A stretch of 64,000 nucleotides of DNA, from assembly GCA_001584585.1 (NCBI GenBank), contig LSYV01000050.1, forward strand, positions 544,599-608,598, read 5' to 3'. The position numbers and the translations under genes are program-made. The notes beneath the pieces were generated by a model that was not told the DNA's origin, ran no database searches, and saw nothing but the letters and a program-made list of their open reading frames with translations. This stretch comes from Gonium pectorale. Its lineage: Eukaryota > Chlorophyta > Chlorophyceae > Chlamydomonadales > Volvocaceae. The first letter of the stretch is position 1; each line of letters opens with the position of its first letter. This document shows, piece by piece, positions 33,901 through 44,915 of this stretch.

Positions 33901-36883
33901 TTCGGGAGCCGGCGAAACGAGGCAAGGACCGGCTTGGCCGCCGGACTGGAATTACGCTGCTGGCGCCCAGCTCGTCGTTGTTCATTCTCCTGTCCCTTCA
34001 ACTGCCCACCTCGACCCCCACTTGCTTCTCAGCCTCCCCTCCCCCACCTGCACCAGCTCACTGCCCACCACCGCCACCGCGGCCGCCAGCAGCCGGCGCG
34101 CCACCGCCGTGGTGGTGTCGTTCAGCACCGCCAGCGCAGCCCAGTGGGGCGCCGGGCCGCCGGGCCAGTGGCGGCGCAGCAGGCGAAGCAGGCCCACCGC
34201 CCAGAATGCACGGTATCCGTGCAGCAGAGACGTGTCCAGTGCTGCGAGGGAAACGCACGGGGCAAGGGCCGACAGGGCTTGGGGTTGAGCGCTGTCCGCA
34301 CCACCGCTTGGGGTTTCGCCCGAGGTCGGCACTTGCAGCCCCCGGCCCTGCCATCGCCGCCTGCGGTGAGCCCACGCGCCACCTGGTGCATGCGCCGCGT
34401 CCGTCTTCGCCCCGCCGCAAACCCAAACAAGATACCCATGCCCCCACCCGACGGTCCTCGGTGGCCCCCTTGTAGTGGCTATCCCCTCGTCGCAGCCCTT
34501 GCAACCCCTCCCCAGTCCCCACGGACTGAGTAACACCTCAACCCCTCCCTTCGTCGCAGCCGTATGCCCCTAGCCCCTCGCGGCCCCCCACCTTCACCAC
34601 CCACCCGGCAGGTCCAAGACAGTCATGTCTTCCCCCTCGTACGCCTCCAGCAGACGCGCGTCGGGGCTGCCAGGCAGGGGGCGTGGCAAGCCACCAAGGC
34701 CGCTGCCGTCAGCTCCATTGGCGTCGCCGGTGGCCTCGCCACCGGCTCTCCCGCCCGCCGCCGCATCGGCCACTGTCTCTGCCGCTACCGGGCCTGCTGC
34801 CACCGCCGCCTCCAGCCGTGCGACCAGCTCCAGCAGCCTGCCGTACACCTGGGCTGCGGGCCGCGTGAGCGACCCATGGGCCTGCCGGGGGGGGACCACG
34901 GGTGGGGTACCGCCTGTGAGGTTCCGCCCATTGGCGTGCCGTGGGTACGCGCAGAGGGTGCAGTTTGACAACAGAAGGCTACATGTGTAAATGGGACCTC
35001 GCGGAGTGGGGCTCGCGTACTCGTGCGTGCGGCTTTACCTCGCTGTCCGCGTCCCAGCCCTCTCCTCCGTAATAGTACTCGTGCGCCAAGGCGACCGCCA
35101 GCTCCTCGGCCGACGACACGGCCCTGCCGCTTCCCGCCACAGAACCGGCACTCGCGGCCAGCGCCGTTACCGCGTAGCCGGCGGCCGCCACAGTCCCACT
35201 GCCGCCGTTGCTGTGGGCTGCCTGTGGCTGGTGATGTTGCTGATGCTGCTGCCGCTCCGGCGCCGTCGCGGCCTGGCCCTGGTGCCACCAGAAGGCATCC
35301 GCGGTAGGCAGCTCCAGAGAGCCCGCGCAGGCCTGCGCAGACAAGGAGTCGACGTCCATCGGCGCAGCGGCAGCGATTGAGGCGGCAGCCGCCCGGGCCG
35401 CCGTCGGCGATGCCGCCGCGCTGGCGCTGGCGCTGGCGGGCCCACTGCAGCCGCCTCCGGCACCGGCACCGCCGCTGCAGCCGCCTTCGCAACCGCCACC
35501 GCCACCACCAGCCTGGCGCATGGCCTCGTCATCGCCCGCCAGGGCCCGAATTAGAGTATGGTACGGCTCCGGAACCAGCGCAGCAGCGGTGCCGCCAGCG
35601 ACGCGCCCTGCCACCGCCCCTGCGCCCGTCAGCGGCTGCCTCCGCAGCCTGTCCGCATCGGGCGCTGGCCCGAACCGCATCTCCGCCGCAGCTGCGGCCG
35701 CATCCGGCGCCTCGCGGGTGGAGTCCACCGCCCAAGGCCACGGCGGTGCCTCGGCGGCTGGCGGAAGCGCCTCCGTCCCCGCCTTTCCCTCCGCCTCCGC
35801 GCCCGCGTCGTGCTCCGGCTGCGGCGGCTCCGGCAGGCCCTCGGGGTAGAGGTACGCGGGCACGAACAGCCCGTGCACCCACACCCCCGCGGCCGCCGCG
35901 GCGCCGCCAGGCGTGGTCAAGGACCCCGAGCCAGGTCCCGAGGGCCCTGCCGCGTGGCTGGGGCTCCCCGGCATGCCGGTCGCCGAGGAGCGGCGCACGC
36001 GGTGGTACGGGTGGTGCCCGTGCGCGTGCACGTGCACGTGGACCCGAGCGGAGTGGGGGTGCGGAGGGTGCGGCGCGCGGCTGCCGCTGCGCGGGCTGGC
36101 CGGCGCGTCGCAGTCGCCGCCAGGCGTCGCAGCCGACGGCGGCGCCGGCCCCAGGGCGGAGCGCAGCCGCGCCAGGCAGGCGGAGGACTCGCTGTAGCGG
36201 CAGGTGCTAGCGTGGCGCACGAGCTGCGCCAGGCCGGGGGCCACGTGGTCGCAGCCAAAGGCGCGGTTGGGGCAGGGGCAGGCGGCGGGGCAGGCGGCCC
36301 ACACGTGCTCCTCGGCGCCGCCACGGAGCACCGTTGTGCCGCAGGCGCGGCAGGACAGCGGCGCGAAGGCGCAATCGGAGGCCACGTGAGCGGCAACCTG
36401 GGCGGGAGGCAGCTGCGCCCGGCAGCCCAACGGCGTGTTGGGGCAGGCCACGCGGCGGTTGGGGCAGGCCGGCGAGCCAACGTGCAAGGCTAGGGAGCCG
36501 CGCGGCATGGTCGACTGGCAGTCGGGGCAACGCGCCGGAGCGAAGGCGCAGGACGCGGTCAGGTGGTTCGGGAGGTCGCGGCGCGGCACAATCCCCGTGC
36601 AGCCATTGGCGTGGAAGGGGCAGAGGCATGGCAGCGCGTCGACCCGGGCGGCAAGCGCCTCATCCTGGTGGAGCTGCGAGGTATGGAGCTGCGCCCGGCA
36701 GTAGGGGCAGGAGAAGGGCACTCCCTTCCGCTTCTGCGTCGTACCCCACGTCGATATGCAAACCGCACAGAAGCCCTTCTGGCACCGCGGGCAGCACCGC
36801 GGGTCGCGCAGGGCATGGTAGCAGACAGCGCAGAGCAGCTCCGCCGGCACCTCGCACGCGTAGTTCACGTCTTGCACGCTCAT
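27995..36883 (-). CDS. Very large protein with N-terminal RING-like and TRAF-type zinc fingers
   Basis: Probable E3 ubiquitin ligase or scaffold. Exons: 36883-35039, 34881-34605, 34241-34048, 33169-32981, 32638-31085, 30870-30451, 30103-29680, 29445-27995; phases 0,1,0,0,0,0,1 all match, giving about 2117 residues. The N-terminus has CAVCYHALRDPRCC, CQKGFCAVCISTW and CPYC (RING), then paired Cys/His fingers (CPFHANGC..HLTASC, CPDC..HVGSPAC, CPNTPLGC..HVASDC, CRACG..HVWAAC) as in TRAF-type zinc fingers. The usual RING ligand His is replaced (CQKGFC instead of CGHxFC). The middle is Ala/Gly/Pro-rich. Short conserved-looking helices are YGRLLELVARLEAAV, HLYDDAVCEAPVWEHTWNGL and AVLDWFATRVLLTAK. 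The C-terminus has a Cys-rich patch (HECGCAEGDD) and WSEDALELLHRAAEGALMDWL. I do not recognise anything after the fingers. The acceptor of exon 5 (aatgtag) is weak. Confidence 0.75.
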
Positions 36884-37605
36884 CTCAATGCCGTGCTGTG
36901 TTCCGCCAGGTCATGTTCAATTCAGCTCCACGTCACCTTCCCGCACGCATTCAACGCAATATGCTGCATTGCGACGCATGCAGTGTACTATCGTATAACT
37001 CAGTCAGGGCAACGTTCTTCCTGTCTCCTTAACGGGTCAGCCGTCTAAAACTGCCCAAAATGAAGCGTGGCTGAGCGCAAGGATTCTCATTTTAGCATAC
37101 TAGTATGTGACAAGCCTGAGCCATGCCAAAGAGCTGTGAACACGGCGACTTACACGGCGTTAGTACGTCCCCCCGGTGCGCAGCTTCGGCCTTCAATTGC
37201 GGAGGATTGAGGTTGGCAAGAAGTGAAGCTGACTTGCACAGAGCAAAACGGCACCAAGACCCGACGCCTAACAGCCGAACCGACCCCTACCCTGCCCCAT
37301 GGCACTTGAACCATCATATGCGGCATGTACTGGTTGTACTCACAATCGGGGCTCAATATCTACCTGTCCGACCTGTGCAGCCTACCGAGCTGCGACATGT
37401 ACTTCGCCGCACAGCCCTGACAACCTCACCATCGTCTCCGCTAAAGAGCCCTTACAACGCATACAGCGCCCGCCACTCGGCCCGACGCTCAGTCGCGCAG
37501 TGCCACCGCCGCACCCCTCATGCCCGTTCGCTCCACCTCGCGCGCCATGCGCAGCAACTATGACCCGGAGATGCTCAAGTGGCTCGTAGGCCAGTCGCCC
37601 CTCCA
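36884..37605. other. Intergenic: promoter of the RING gene and 3' UTR of the C2orf81-like gene
   Basis: The RING gene starts leftwards from 36883, and the neighbour's stop is at 37606-37608 on the same strand. No convincing coding sequence was seen. A candidate TGTAA poly(A) motif for the neighbour lies at 37452-37456 on the minus strand. Confidence 0.5.
37452..37456 (-). promoter_or_regulatory. Candidate TGTAA poly(A) signal of the C2orf81-like gene
   Basis: The minus strand reads tgcgttgtaaggg about 150 bases after the stop codon. UGUAA is the usual poly(A) signal of Chlamydomonas and Volvox nuclear genes. A second TGTAA is near 37152. Confidence 0.4.
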
Positions 37606-40600
37606 TCATTCGGCCAATATGGAATGGAACTGCAGCCGGTCTGTGTTCTTTGGGGCCCCAACCTTGGTGGGGGACAGCGGCGGCGCCAGCGTCGGCAGCG
37701 GCGCGCGGTCACGGGGGAGCCGCTCTCCTCGGCCGACTGTGGGTGGGAGCGGACGAGGGTGCGCACGTGAGTTATTTCCCTTGCCGTCAGCCGAATCATT
37801 GGGAGCCAGACACGCTGCGTGAAGCGACAGCCACTGCGTCAGCAGTCACAGCCGTCAAAGGTCAAACCCTGCCGCCCTGCCCAAGCCGACAAAGCTGCAC
37901 CCCGCGCCCATTCCCCGGCGCCCTCCCCGCCCCCGCGGCAGTCGCTCTCCCCTCCCCCTCTCTATGCGCACCCGTCTCGACGAGCTGCTTCTCCGTTGGC
38001 TTGGCGTGCGGCAGCGAGGGCGGCGCCTCGTACGCGCGGCCCAGCCCCGCCGAGCCCCAGTCGCCAGCACCAATCAGGCTGATGTTGACGTCGGGCGTCA
38101 GCGGCTTGCCACTCGAGGACATGCCCTGCGAGCTGAGCGTCCGCTGTTTAACCCTCGCCCCCTGGAACGGGTCGTACTTGTCGTCTTCGTACCCCGCCAG
38201 AGGGTCCGCCGCTGCCTTGTCCGCACGGAGCGCCGCCCGCGCCGCCGCCACGGCAGCGGCAGCGGAACTGCCGCCGGCGCCGCTGCTGCTCTTGGCGAGG
38301 GCCTTGTTGCCGCCAGCTGTCGCGCCGGCTGCGGTGACGGCATTGGCGCCGCCGGCGGTGCTGCGAGTGCTGCCGGGCGCGTCCCGGAATACGGAGTTGC
38401 GAGCGGGCGCGGGGGAGAGCGGGGTACCGGGCACGCCGCCGACGGGCCCGTGGCCCGCCCCGTCGACGACCTGCGCCTGCAGCGCCTTCTTGGCGACCTG
38501 CTTGGCGTAGGCATCGCGCGTGAGGCCCGTCACGGCGGGGCGCAGCGGGCCGGTCTTGGTGACGCCGCCGGCACTGCGGAGCATGGGCGGACACGGGGGA
38601 AGCGGGCGGGCGGCAGGTGAGGAGGCGAGTGGACGAGGGCGTTGCGGCTCGCAGCATGGTCCTTGCGGAGAGCGGGCAGGTAAGGGCGGCGACTGAGGCG
38701 TATGTGCTACCGTTATTCCCACTTCCGCAGGAGCACCATTCGGTGCACGCTCCATCGGCCTCCGACCCCACCACCCCCCTGAGAACCGTGCCCGTACCCA
38801 ATCCCTACCGTCCACTCCACCCATCGACTCCGCCCCTGCCCTCCATTCACCCCACGCTTAGCCCTCCTAGCACTCACCCCCTCAGCGTCACGCCGCCCGC
38901 CGGCAAGAGCGTCTCCATGGCGGACGGCTGCGTCTTCGGCGTGATCTTTTTAAAGTCACTCGCCAGCCGCCGGTCCCGCTCCTTGCGCATCTCGGTGGGG
39001 CTCAGCGACATGTTGGACCGCGCGGCAGCCGCGGCGGCCGCCTCGGCGTGGCCCACGTTGCTGCCGGTGCGCATGGTATTGCGGCGCTTGGGCGACAGCG
39101 CGCGGCTGTTCTCGTCGGGGGCGGCCACCTTGAAGCCGGGGCCGGAGAGCGCCTCCAGCGGCGTGCGATCGGGGTCGAACTCGTTGAGAATGACCACCTC
39201 GCCCTGTGGGCCAGGGGTTGGGTCGGGGTATTAGGGTTGCGAAACGGGTCGCGACGCGCAACATCGACTCGCCATTGGGCTTCGGGCCAGCAATGGAGGC
39301 CGGGGCGGGGGGTTAACGCGATTGTCACCGAGCACATGGCGCTCCTGCAAGGATAGTACACTCACGCCGGGTGTAGTGGTGGTAAAAAAAGAAGGGATGA
39401 AAAAAGAGATACGAAAAGTAAGGGCTTTAAGAGGGAAGCGCAGGAGCTACTCAATCGCAAGTACATGTGCATCTCTAGGGGGTACACGTAACGGAGGCGC
39501 TTCGGCGCAGGCGGCAATGTATAATATGCGCCCGGGCGGCGAGCAACATCAGAAATACGAGATAGACGGACGTGTGTGCGTCGCCTGTGCTTCAACTGCA
39601 CCCCTCCCCCTTCCGCCGTCAGCAGGTGCAGGTGCGCCTGCAGGCCCTCCCCGCCTGCCGTTTGGCTGCCTCTCTGAAGCCTTTCTGTTCCTCAAACCCC
39701 CTCTTCGCTCCCAAAGCCCAACGCACCCTGCACCCCTTCAACCACTGCGCCCGTTGAGCCGCAGAAGTGGGCCGCTTCGTCGCACCTGCCTGCCCTGCTC
39801 GACCTTTTTTCTAAACCCAACCCCTCTAAATACACCCGCTCTCTCCCACGCTCTCGTACCTTGTGGTCGTACGTGTAGTCCTTCCCCTTGAGTTCCTTGC
39901 GCAGGCTGGTCAGTTTGGCCCGCTCCTCCGCGTCCTTGGCCTCCAGCCGCCGGCTCATCTCTTCCTGCAGCCGCCGCTGGGCCAGCTCCTGGCGCAGCTG
40001 CTCCTCCAAATGCTCCTGCTCGGGGGTAAGCACCTGCGACGCACCGGAACAGCACCACGCGGGGAGCTCGGCGTCCAAATGCGCACATATGCGAGTCCCC
40101 ACAAATAGACTTCCGGTCCCAACCACCCATCCTCTGGCTCTGACGAAGGTGGGCACCGGAATGCTGAAATCCCGCTGACAACACCCTCCAGAGCCCTTAC
40201 CTTGCGAACATCCACTTTGGTCACGTGGCGCTTGGAGGCGCTCACGAACAGAGAACGCGTGCTGATGCCCGCCAGCCGGCCCGACGGCATGCCCGCGCGC
40301 CCGTGGCGGCCTTCGGCGAGACCGGGGCCGGCGCCACCGCCGAGGCCGGGCGGCGGGCCGTCGCCGTCGGCTCCGTGCGCGCTGCCGGTGCTGCGCATCG
40401 AGGGGCTGCGGTGCATGCTGGGCTGCTTCATGAGGAACTGCGCAGTGCGGGGCGCGTCGGGTGCAGGGGAGGGGAAGGAGGCGAGGGGAGAAGGCTCAAT
40501 CGGCAGCCAGGTGTGGGGTAATTGACACTGCGTCATCGGTCAGGACACATGGCCCGGCAGCGCAAGACGGCAAGGAGCATGGCTGCACGCCCCAACCAGC

Positions 40601-41273
40601 TCCCAGTGCTGTGCCCGAAAGGTCGCCCTCACGCCCTGCCTGGGTAGCACTTTCACGCCTGCTTCAGAAGCTCCCTCTAGGGACGCAAACACATTGGCGG
40701 CCTTAACCTCCCAGCGGCCTCTGCCGCCGAGAGCATGCGTGTTTCGCCAAATCTGCCACCCATGTCCCTGCCTCAGTGTGGCCCGCAGCCCGAACGAGAC
40801 ACTTACTCCCAGCGCGCATCCCGGTTACACATCAATCGCATCCCCACCTGCTGCATCACCCAGGACTGGCGTTCCACCATTCCACTGGTGGAGGGGGTTG
40901 ATGCCTCCGGAAGGGAGGAGCGCAGCCACGAGTCGAAGGAGCACGGGTCGGGCGGCGTCTCCTGCTCCCAGCTGCCGTGCTCCAGCGAGACGGCCGACAC
41001 AGGGTTGTCCTCCCGCGCGGGGTACTGCATCTCAATCACCTCCAAGCACGTTGCGAGGCATGAATCCACCGCGTCGACTACTTCGCGCGTGTGCGCACGA
41101 TGCTGGTGCAGCGCGAGGTTAACGCGGTGAAGCACCTCATCAATGCATTCATGGATGATATGGTCTCTTTGGTGCTCGGCGCTCTCCCTCCCGAGGTGTG
41201 CCCGGTGTTGGGCGTCATACTCCGGCGAGTCGAAGCTTGGACCCGGAGGAGGCGGGGGCGGGGCAGATACCAT
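37606..41273 (-). CDS. Protein resembling the C2orf81/DUF4639 family
   Basis: Function unknown. Exons: 41273-40848, 40437-40201, 40033-39860, 39203-38878, 38573-37972, 37736-37606 (631 residues, phases 0,0,0,2,1 agree). The N-terminal exon has DHIIHECIDEVLHRV, a helical stretch, then SLEHGSWEQE and DPCSFDSWLRSSLPE. This resembles the C2orf81 pattern of two helices followed by W-acidic-P and a DSWxxG/S-x-P box. Exon 3 is a charged helix (EEQLRQELAQRRLQEEMSRR) ending KGKDYTYDHKGEVVILNEF, a piece that looks conserved. The remainder is Ala/Ser-rich with short motifs such as RNSVFRDAPG and a C-terminus LQFHSILAE. The short last exon is supported by phase, acceptor and a nearby TGTAA. The family call rests on memory of the N-terminal pattern only; the gene model itself is firmer. 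Confidence 0.6.
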
Positions 41274-43133
41274 TTCCAAAGGTTCACAACTGCTAGTTGT
41301 CCCAGTGTGAAGATTCAAGCAAGTCACAAATGCTCCATTCTACAAATCATTGAGGCCACCTCCTGCTCGCATTCCGCGTTTGATGTCTCTAGGTTTTTAC
41401 AGAGGTTGTTTACATGAACTAATTGAAGTAGGTAATTTCCCAAACGATGCCTGTTCAGAGACTGTGACGTCCCTGATCGTCAAGCCTTTCGCATAAATAG
41501 GCGCTATATGCACAAGAAACTTACAACGATATCCAGAATGAGTTAAGTTGCCACGATACGTATGTGTACGGCAAGGCGGGTGGATGGTGCACAACATATG
41601 CACCAGCCACCATTGTGTAAGCCGGCCTCGCATGCGAGACATCGAGATGGGCCCTTACCGCCAGGCGAGCACGGGGAGGAGTTTCTGCCTCAGTGTATGC
41701 CTTCCTTGAAGCCCGTACGAGCCCGTGATGAACTGCTCTCCTGGGGTGTTCCAGCGCCGCTACACCGCTGGGCGCTCCCCCCCCCCGGCTGCGTCTCAGA
41801 AGCAGACTCGAAGCCCCGCCGCCGAAGGCCTGCATAGTCCACCGGACAGGACGGGACGCGTGTTGCCCCTTTCACGGCCGTTGTACAGCAGGGCGTACTC
41901 GCGAGACATTGAACCTGACAGCATCAACACACGTAAAGGCATATTCAGAGGCTATGATGCATATCCTAATACAGTACCCAATGCAGCGTCTATGGCATTC
42001 TATAAGCCCTCACCCTTCGACATAGGGTGAGCCGCGGTGGCGTGGCCGGCCAGGGGCTAGCCAAGAGTTCGGGGTGCCGAACCATGGATACAGAAACTAC
42101 CGGTTTACCAGCCTGTTAACGTTACAGAGCCGGCACTTTGCGGGTGCACATGCACATGAGCCACACCGTCTCGTAACGCCAGTAGCGGCGATCGCGCGCA
42201 GGAGGCCGCCCTGAGGAGAGCCCCGCCCTTCTGCGGCCCCGCAGCCTGCAGCTCCACGTACGCTGCACTCACGGGACAGGTGTATGTGAGAGGCAGAGCG
42301 CAATCGAAAGCGTAGTCACGAACAAAGCTGCGTGCTGCATGTGCCACACCATGTCGGCATGCAACGGTCTCAACGCTGCCTGCATGCGCTCCTCGTCAGC
42401 AAGGGAGCACCAACGCCCAAGCATGGACGCACACGCACCTGCGATTCGGCTCTAAGCTGCAACCTGGACCCCTGCCCCTCAACAAAGGCGAATTGGTCCC
42501 GAGAGAGCCCCGACGCCAGCGACGATTGGGAGACACGGAGCAGGACAGCGCTCTGCCCCCCTCCCCTCTGGACCGGCATGTACACGTTGCAGCCATGCCT
42601 CATGCGGCAGGGGTAAAAACGCGCATGTGTGCACTCCAGCATCCTGCACTCAACCGCTTGAAGGTTATATATATACAGAACTGCAAGCAGAATGCATTAA
42701 CAAGCACGACGACTCTGCTCGGCGCTGCTCTTACTCCCAGCTGGGTCCTAGAGCCCACGCCCGAGGCAAACCCCGGGGCCCGGGGTGCGGACGCCGGCTG
42801 AGTGCCCATTACGAAAGGTGGCGGCCTGTAACGTGCGCAGCAGTGCCAACAACACTCCGGCTGCCCACGCCCATCTCTTTGTGAAGGGTCTGTTGCATGC
42901 ATGCACGACAAGGACATATCTGTACACACGACATATCTGAACACACGACATCTTACGCTCGTCGTATGCGTTTTCCTTTTCAACACGACATCAAGTACTG
43001 CACACGTCGCCTTTTGTACCCTGTCACGGTACAGCAGGAAGCGCACCCATCAAACGCAGTCCACGCGCGAACACGCCTGAAACGCTGGCCACGCTGCGGC
43101 TCGCAGCCGCCGGCAACGCCCGGAGCCCACCGT
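41274..43133. other. Intergenic: cyclin 3' UTR and promoter of the C2orf81-like gene
   Basis: Frames such as 41725-42030 (+) reach about 100 codons but have no family resemblance, no splice context and no biased composition, so I leave them out. There is a short tatatata run at about 42668. No TGTAA for the cyclin gene was found close to its stop. Confidence 0.45.
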
Positions 43134-44734
43134 TCATGGCTCCATGTCCTCCGCCCGCCCCCCCGTCCCGTATTCCGGCCGCCCGGGCTCTGCACCAACG
43201 CCAGCCGCCACCCCAAGCTCGGCCCTGCCGCCTCCATCGGCTGCCCCGTCGGCACCACCGCGCGCCGCATGGTGGCACCCCGCGATGGCGCCCAGCACCT
43301 CCGCCACCAGGCCCGCCATGCCCGCCTCGTCGCGGGCCACTCCCAGCAGCTGCCACCACGCCAGCCCCGCGTTGCGCGCCGGGCTGGGCAGCCAGACCTC
43401 CGCCCCGCTCAGCCGCACAGCCGCCTCCAGAATCGCCATACTGACCTCCCACGCCTCCCAGCCACCCTGCTCCTGCCCGGCCGCTGGCTGGCCCCCGGGC
43501 GGCTGGCACGCGGCCGGTAGCAGGCAGAGGCGGGTGTAGGTCCACAGGTCGTTGAGGAGGGACAGCGCGAGGCGCTGCAGGCCGGGTGCCAGCCGCAGCG
43601 TCCGTGCAGCGTTGAGCAGGCCCGCGTGGGGCTGCGAGACAACGACCTCAAACTGCAGCGCGCGCAGCAGCCGCTGCTCCGCTGTTATGAGCTCCTGCTT
43701 GGCTGCGTAGTAGTCGGCTCCTACCAGCACGCCGCAGCCTTGCACCGCCGCACGCAGGGCCGCCGCGGCGGCACCGGGGGCGCCGCGCTGGGGAAGCGGT
43801 GGCAGGATGGAGAGCGCCACGGCTGCCGAAGCCGCTGCAGCTGCCGTGTCGTCAGTTGACGTATCGCCTCTGCTATCGCCTCCGCCACCGCCGCCTCCGT
43901 CATCGCGTCCGCCAGCGCCACGATCGTCTGTCCCCACCTCACCGGGTTCCCGCCAAGGCCGCACGCCGGTACCTTCGTCTGTCAGCCCGCCAGCGTGCGA
44001 AGAGCCGCCTCCACCTGTTGCGCGGTCCTGGCCACCGTTGGCCGCTGCTGCTGCTTCCGCGCATGGCGCCGAAGCCGTTTCCTCGCTGTGCCGCAAGTGC
44101 GCGGCCTCTGGAGGCGGCAGGCCGTGCCGGTCCAGGTGGGAGACAATCTTGACAACGTTGAGAAGATGATTTATGGAGGTTGCGGCCTGCGGGATCGGGG
44201 GTCAGGCCGCAGCGGCGTGGCCGGCCGCGTTGGATGTTGCAGGGGTTATGTGTGCCATGCGGTAGCAGGGCGCGCACTACACTTCCCGGGCCGGTACGCA
44301 CCTCTTCGACCTTTGATGCGAGCAGCATGCAGGCACCCAGGACAGCCTCCTGCGGAGGGCATGCCGGAGGTCCACGAATGCGGCAGCGCAACGCATCCGG
44401 ACGATTGATGGGCGAGAGGGTGGAGTCCCCCAGGAGAGTCCATGCGCGTGTATCACACGCGGAGCCGAGGGCCGAAGAGCGGGACTCGCGTCAGTGGACA
44501 TTCCAGAGAGAATGTTTGGCCCGTGCCATCAGAGGGTCAGCTCACGTCTGCCGGGTCCATCTCCGGGTCAGCTTGGCGCCAACGGTGCAGGTAGGCAATC
44601 GTCGTCGCCACCGCGCGTGGTGACATCCTTAACAGGCACGCGCACGCCTTCAAGAGGCTGCACGGCCGAAAGTAGGGCACGGGGTACAGGTAGCTCTGCT
44701 GCTGCTTGTCGGACAATTGCTGCGTGCAAGCCAT
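43134..44734 (-). CDS. Cyclin-domain protein, closest in pattern to cyclin Q (FAM58) or cyclin L
   Basis: Regulatory subunit expected to bind a cyclin-dependent kinase of the transcription/splicing class. Exons: 44734-44546, 44349-44302, 44186-43134 (429 residues, phases agree). The first cyclin fold has FRPCSLLKACACLLRMSP and TTIAYLHRW, then GACMLLASKVEEV, matching the usual cyclin box order, then INHLLNVVKIV. A Gly/Ala/Ser-rich insertion follows. The second fold has LITAEQRLLRALQFEVVVSQ, PHAGLLNAARTL, LLNDLWTYTRLCL, AWEVSMAILEAAVRLSG and WWQLLGV. The 16-codon middle exon is supported by conserved residues on both sides. Cyclin Q is preferred for the ND.WRT-like NDLWTYTRLCL, but cyclin L/K cannot be excluded. 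The 5' end faces the CRM gene. Confidence 0.78.
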
Positions 44735-44915
44735 TCGTCCAACTAGTTATGTATAAACAAGATGGAAACTCACGAGTACTGTGCAAGACCAGCGCACTCA
44801 CGCCACTCAGCTTTCGGCTTTGAGGTGGTTGGTCGTGTTCTGGATTCGTTCACTTCCGGCGCTGCTCACCATTACCGGTATACTGCTACTCGGCTGTGCT
44901 TTTCACTGTCAATGC
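44735..44915. promoter_or_regulatory. Short divergent promoter between the cyclin and CRM-domain genes
   Basis: Only about 180 bases separate the two start codons, so 5' UTRs and core promoters must share this stretch. No TATA box was recognised. If the CRM gene starts upstream of 44916 the gap is smaller still. Confidence 0.45.

Noticed and set aside
41725..42030. Plus-strand frame of about 100 codons
   Set aside because: No motif, no splice context, no orthologue memory.
44781..44915. Extension of the CRM gene upstream of the ATG at 44916 (GTG start)
   Set aside because: No ATG in frame; a hydrophobic stretch there is intriguing but would need a non-AUG start.
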